Below, in pieces: positions 59,912 through 64,000 of a DNA stretch of 64,000 nucleotides. Each line of letters opens with the position of its first letter. Position 1 is the first letter of the stretch. The position numbers and the translations under genes are program-made. Origin of the DNA: Schizochytrium sp. TIO01 (taxonomy: Eukaryota; Sar; Bigyra; Thraustochytrida; Thraustochytriidae); NCBI GenBank assembly GCA_004764695.1, contig SMSO01000014.1:7058029-7122028 (forward strand). Direction: 5' to 3'. Below the pieces are notes generated by a model that worked only from the letters and a program-made list of their open reading frames with translations, was not told the origin of the DNA and did not search any database.

Positions 59912-62900
59912 TCATTCACGCGATTGCGGTCTGTGCCCGTGTGGATCGCGGGACGCACATAAGTGCCGGCGCCTGCGAGCCTCCGCACGTGGTCTCCTCC
60001 CCGCGCAGGACGGCTCCTGTGACCGTGGACTCTCCATGGTCCCAGAAGAAACGGCGTTGGACGATTGATGGATTCTCTCTGTAGAGCTGGAGAGGCATTG
60101 ATTGCTGATTGGGTAAGCTGGTTAGACGGTGCTTTCTGCGGGTGTGCGCACTGCTCCTGAAGGCGACTAGCAGGCGCGTTGTTGGCTTGGGGTCGAAGGA
60201 CATCCATCTCTGGCGGTTGTTTTGATGCGTGGCGTTCGCGAGCTCGTAGAAGGAACTCCTCGAGATGCTCCGGGGATGCCGCGGAGAATGTACTCTTTCA
60301 TAACAGTTTCGTTTCGTGAGCGCATGCATCTCCGCCACGAAGGAGGACCTGTGAAGTGAGCGCAGAAGACTCGCAGAAATTGGGTGCTGCCTTACACGAG
60401 ATTTCGAGCACCTCCAGATCAGATCAGATGGCTCAAGGATTCCGCGTGACGTTCTGACGATTTCAACGAGAGCTGGACAACGATATCTTGAAGCTCTCCA
60501 GACTATCTCTCAGTCCTGACCTCCAGGGATTTGCCTCGCGAAGCCTTCAACACAGGCAAGAACTGGAGCTAGCGAGCCTAAGCCGCTGTTTTCAAGGCTT
60601 TCGTGCGGGCAAAGCCCAGGCCAAAGCATATCGCCCACGGGCCAAAGCTCTGAGAAATCGAGTTGACTGCTTAGTTTCCGTGCGCTTAACTGCGTACGCA
60701 CGTTTTGGAGACATCCAATTCAATCATACGGTGATGCTCAAGCTGAGAAGAAGTGGTATCTACTCGCGTATTACATGGCCTGCAATTTTCAATCAGTTGG
60801 TTTCAAAACGTTTTTGTATCTTTTTCTTTTTAAATGTTAAAGAATATTTTATTTTGTTTTAATTTACCGTTTTAATTTAATTTAAAAAATAAATAAAAAA
60901 GTAAAAACCATAGCAGAAAATCTTTTCGATGAAAGTTCGTCCTCTCATTAAACAGGTGCACAAATACACGTTGCCGGTATTATCAAGTACACCCACATCC
61001 TACTATTCAGCAGGTTTAAAATGGTCAATCTCTTCGTACCGGAACACGGCGCCTGGTCGATGTCTGCTTCATACGAATGAGCACGAAGGAATCGAACGAA
61101 GCCTCGAGCGGCCAAGAGAGAGGCAGAGCAGAGGCGCGCGTTGCGGAGCGTGAAGACCAGGTCGAGCATGCCCAGGAGGCCCCGCGAGGGGCCCTGAGAG
61201 CCGCGGGCGCGGCTCCCATCGGCCATGAGCTGCGGTCCACCTCCATTCGCCACGTGACTGTCAAGCTCCTCAGCTGCTGCAAATGGTTGCTTTGCTGTTC
61301 TGTTCTCTCTGCACTGTTCTCTCTGCACTGTTCTATATGTCCTGTTCTATATGTTCTTGTTTGTTTGTCTCATTGTTGTTTACTCTGGCGCAGGAGTTGT
61401 GATTGCCGTGCTTTTGCGTTTCGCTCAAGCAGTGGCGGTTATGCCGACGTGCAGGTAGGCGAGCATGGAGCAGCGAGGCAGGGAGGAGAAGGGCAGCCTC
61501 CGGTTTTCGTTGCGGAACAGTCTTCCCTTCGATTGTCTGATATTTTCAGGGTGGTCTTTGTTTGTTCGATTGATCAACTATCTTTTGTAAAATTGCGAAG
61601 CGGGAAAGCGCGACTGAGAACGAATTCCTTTTTCTTTTCTCTTTTTTTTTTTCTTTTTTTTTTTTTTTAAGTCATTTATTACCTAGTGTAGCAGGTACTA
61701 GTAGCGGCTGTAATGGTTAGGGAGGTGGAAGGTGCTTTTTCTCTCTTCTCTTCTTTTCTTGAATTAAAAAACAATTTTAAGATTTTATTAAATGGATCTC
61801 GCGAAGCTCAGACAGAGGAGGCAGTGATGAGGGTGATGGTGATGACAATAGCGACGATGGAGATGATGGTAACTACAAACAAAGCATCTGAGGTACACGG
61901 CACTCGGTCGTCGAGCGATTGAAGCTCGGAAATTCATCTAGGTACTATTGAGTGGCAGCAGCGGCAAGAGCAGCTGTCAACGATGAGAAGTTGAATTCCA
62001 TACGCAACAGCTTGGCGAATTTACTGTAAAACGCTTAGAACTGTTGCTTCATTTTCAAGCCTGTAATTCATCATTTCACATAAACTGAGAAAGCCAGGCT
62101 TGTGTTTCTCAAGTCTACCATATCATTGATTACGAACTAGCTTGAACTAGACCTTGCTTTGCAAGCTTGGTATCGTTTTTCAATTGCGCAGAGGTCGACT
62201 GAGTGATTGTTTTGGCTTGCACTTTGAACTAAGTTTTTCTGTGTCTTTCTTCAATTTAAAAATGCAGAATTTGCCCATGACTACTGGGAGTGTACAGAGA
62301 GTTGTCCACACAAGTAGGCGTGCGCCAGATTAGCGAATTTTATCATTAAAAGTCTACTCTCTGTGGCGACATATGATGGATACCATGTTTTGGGGCACAT
62401 TTCAGTTCATGTCTCTAACCAAGGTCGTCAAGAGGTTAAATGTTACACAAAGCATGGAGACAAATTTGATCAAAATCCGGCGACAGGACAGGATTCTTCT
62501 TAGAATGCCATGGTGAAAACAACATGTTCTACCTTGAAACTTCTTCGAAGTTATTTACTCGTTTCTCATCGATACATATGATATCATGATGATCATTAGC
62601 CATTCCACGTGGCCTGCAAAAGATCTTGGAGTAGCTGCATGAAGACCACAATAAGCATGGGTGCTTGAAAGGTATTGGTTCGACACCCCAAAGTGGCAGT
62701 CAAGAACGATGTAAATTAACGTGATTTTGCGCTTGCTATCAAGCCAACTCCGACGACCTATAGCAGGAATCTTGCTACGATCAAGATGAAATCTTCAAAC
62801 ATTGTGCGTTGAGCTGATATTCTCCTCATTGGATAGAGCAGATTAGCTTGTGTAGGGTAGCGTTCAGAGGTAGTGTCACAAGAGGGTGAATTCTGACAAT

Positions 62901-63704
62901 GCGATGAAGTAAGACCTGTTGAAGAAAATGAAGGAGACATTCTGCATATAGGGGTTTTAGATACAGGGAGGGTGAATGCACAGGCAGTGTCGAACGAAAA
63001 GGTTAGGCATACTTAGGTTTGGGGAAGACACCTAGCTGGGTATTACTTCAATATTGGAATACGATTTGGTCACTGTCTGTCTAAAGGTCAAGTAGAAGAG
63101 TGTCATCTAGAGTACCTAGCCGAACGGTTGACGAATACGAGAAAGGCTTGCGATACTACGCAAACGACAGATCCTGTCAATACTGACAGAAATTTGATCC
63201 TTTTTCTTTAAAATCAATATTGAATTGGACTTGTGGTTCTTCTTCGCACACTAGAGCAAAGTTTGGTGCTAAATTAAGGGGGGTTCTGAGGCACAATGCG
63301 ATGACGTCATGTTTGGTCTGCAGCTGAAAATCAAGCCGTAACGTCCTGCCAATAACATGATGTAGAAGCACGGCATTGCATTGCAAACATCAAAGAGATA
63401 AACAGCAAGGTGTAGCGTGCCCATATCGAGAACGACAAGACACGAGTATACTCGCTAAGTATACCTATTCAAATGGTCATCCAAGATTTGATAATCCTGC
63501 TACCAGCACAAACGCTTAGTTAGTAAATTAAATTAAATTGAAATGAAAGTTTCTCCCCTCATTCCCATGTAACAACATCTTGCAAAAAGAAAAATTACTG
63601 AGAGAGCACAGGGTTTTACATCTGCCAAACCTTTTCCCCTTGATTCTCTATTTACTGATATCTTTGTACACAGCGATGCAGGCAAACCATTGCAAAGTAT
63701 ATGA

Positions 63705-63935
63705 TTAAAATGCGCAACACCCAGCACGTTTTGGTTTCCTTGAATTGGTCGCTTCTCCTTTATTCTCATGTCCTGGTGGCCCTTCGTAACCATTTGCACC
63801 ACATTCACTAGCATCGACGCCCTGGCGATGCTCTGTACGTTTTAGTTCGTAGACAAGTGCCCGGTCGCAAGGTGTCTGTGTCTTCACCGTGTTTGCGACA
63901 TTAAGCTCGTACCTACTACTTCTGTAACTTGCAAA
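63705..63935 (-). CDS. Last exon of a CaaX-box protein, possibly a Ras-like GTPase
   Basis: The frame is open behind a strong acceptor on the minus strand (CCCTCTTCTCTCCAG, exon from 63935) and ends at a stop at 63707-63705. The last residues are RKPKRAGCCAF: a polybasic run followed by CCAF, a prenylation (CaaX) signal for membrane attachment. The middle reads YELNVANTVKTQTPCDRALV then YELKRTEHRQ. It matches in spacing the end of Ras proteins (ETSAK segment, then helix 5 with LVREIR). The G5 SAK motif itself is not conserved. The other exons would lie beyond the right edge. CaaX is seen directly; GTPase identity is inference. Confidence 0.4.
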   Translation of the reverse strand, partial: FASYRSSRYELNVANTVKTQTPCDRALVYELKRTEHRQGVDASECGANGYEGPPGHENKGEATNSRKPKRAGCCAF

Positions 63936-63961
63936 CTGGAGAGAAGAGGGTAACGAATTCG

Positions 63962-63994
63962 CCTTGAGGTGAATTCATCTTGAGGTGAATTCAT
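63962..63994. repeat. Tandem 16-mer, two copies
   Basis: CTTGAGGTGAATTCAT occurs twice in tandem near the right edge, within the presumed intron upstream of the CaaX exon. Confidence 0.7.
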
Positions 63995-64000
63995 GGAAGT

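Larger units (their letters stand above)
55860..63704. other. Gene-poor region, microsatellites and telomere-like repeat
   Basis: Nearly 8 kb without a convincing gene. Open frames of up to 197 codons here have Cys-, Arg- or Ser-biased composition, mostly start at non-ATG codons and match nothing. CTAG, TTTC, TCAT, CCAT, TATC, CAAA and AAAT arrays are spread through it. Undetected small-exon genes are possible. Confidence 0.45.

Noticed and set aside
60488-60862. 124-codon frame with an IQ-motif-like stretch
   Set aside because: The resemblance (CFQGFRAGKAQAKAYR) is too weak and the frame ends in T-rich non-coding sequence.
61077-61670. 197-codon plus-strand frame in the gene-poor region
   Set aside because: Cys/Arg-biased, runs into a T tract translated as Phe, and no family is recognisable.
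62640-62700. Possible tRNA T-arm (GGTTCGAC)
   Set aside because: No cloverleaf could be formed around it; no acceptor stem or D-arm consensus. I found no convincing tRNA in the window.

Overview
The window is nuclear DNA from a unicellular eukaryote. Genes sit on both strands as single monocistronic units. Some are split by GT-AG introns with GTAAGT-type donors (MFS transporter, longin R-SNARE, calponin-like protein). The families are typical of eukaryotes: CLU domain, MFSD1-like MFS, DEK, R-SNARE, HMCES, RING, CH/calponin, FUN14, M13 peptidase, NCKX-like exchanger. Long intergenic tracts are full of tetranucleotide microsatellites. A heterotrophic protist, perhaps a stramenopile such as a labyrinthulomycete, would fit, but that is a guess from gene content and not a measured placement.

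Layout: 0-10 kb holds a CLU-domain gene running off the left edge (minus), an MFSD1-like transporter (plus), an orphan ORF (plus) and a type I DAHP synthase (minus). About 9.7-17.5 kb is gene-poor and microsatellite-rich, with a possible JmjN-like coding remnant near 17 kb. About 17.6-19.9 kb is an intact IS607-type transposon on the minus strand: a serine recombinase (TnpA) overlapping a TnpB-like RNA-guided nuclease with the Fanzor-type rearranged catalytic centre. 20-23 kb is again gene-poor. 23-38.5 kb is a denser gene block: DEK, longin R-SNARE, a zinc-ribbon repeat protein, a GNAT acetyltransferase, HMCES, a RING protein, a calponin-like protein and a FUN14 protein. 40-44 kb carries a tandem pair of near-identical atypical SDR genes. 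44-56 kb carries an orphan disordered protein, an EF-hand protein, an M13 metallopeptidase, an NCKX-like exchanger, a poorly resolved split gene and an eight-TM protein built from a duplicated four-TM module. 56-63.7 kb is gene-poor, with many microsatellites and a telomere-like GGTTA array. The right edge holds the last exon of a protein ending in a CaaX box, possibly a Ras-like GTPase.

The standout is the IS607/Fanzor element. The recombinase active-site serine, RuvC-I Asp, relocated RuvC-II Glu, zinc-finger cysteines and RuvC-III Asp are all present in uninterrupted reading frames, so it looks recently active and testable. Apart from the transposon pair and the duplicated SDR genes, no neighbouring genes form an evident pathway. 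Several reading frames reported from a non-ATG codon were moved to the first in-frame ATG, as stated per entry.
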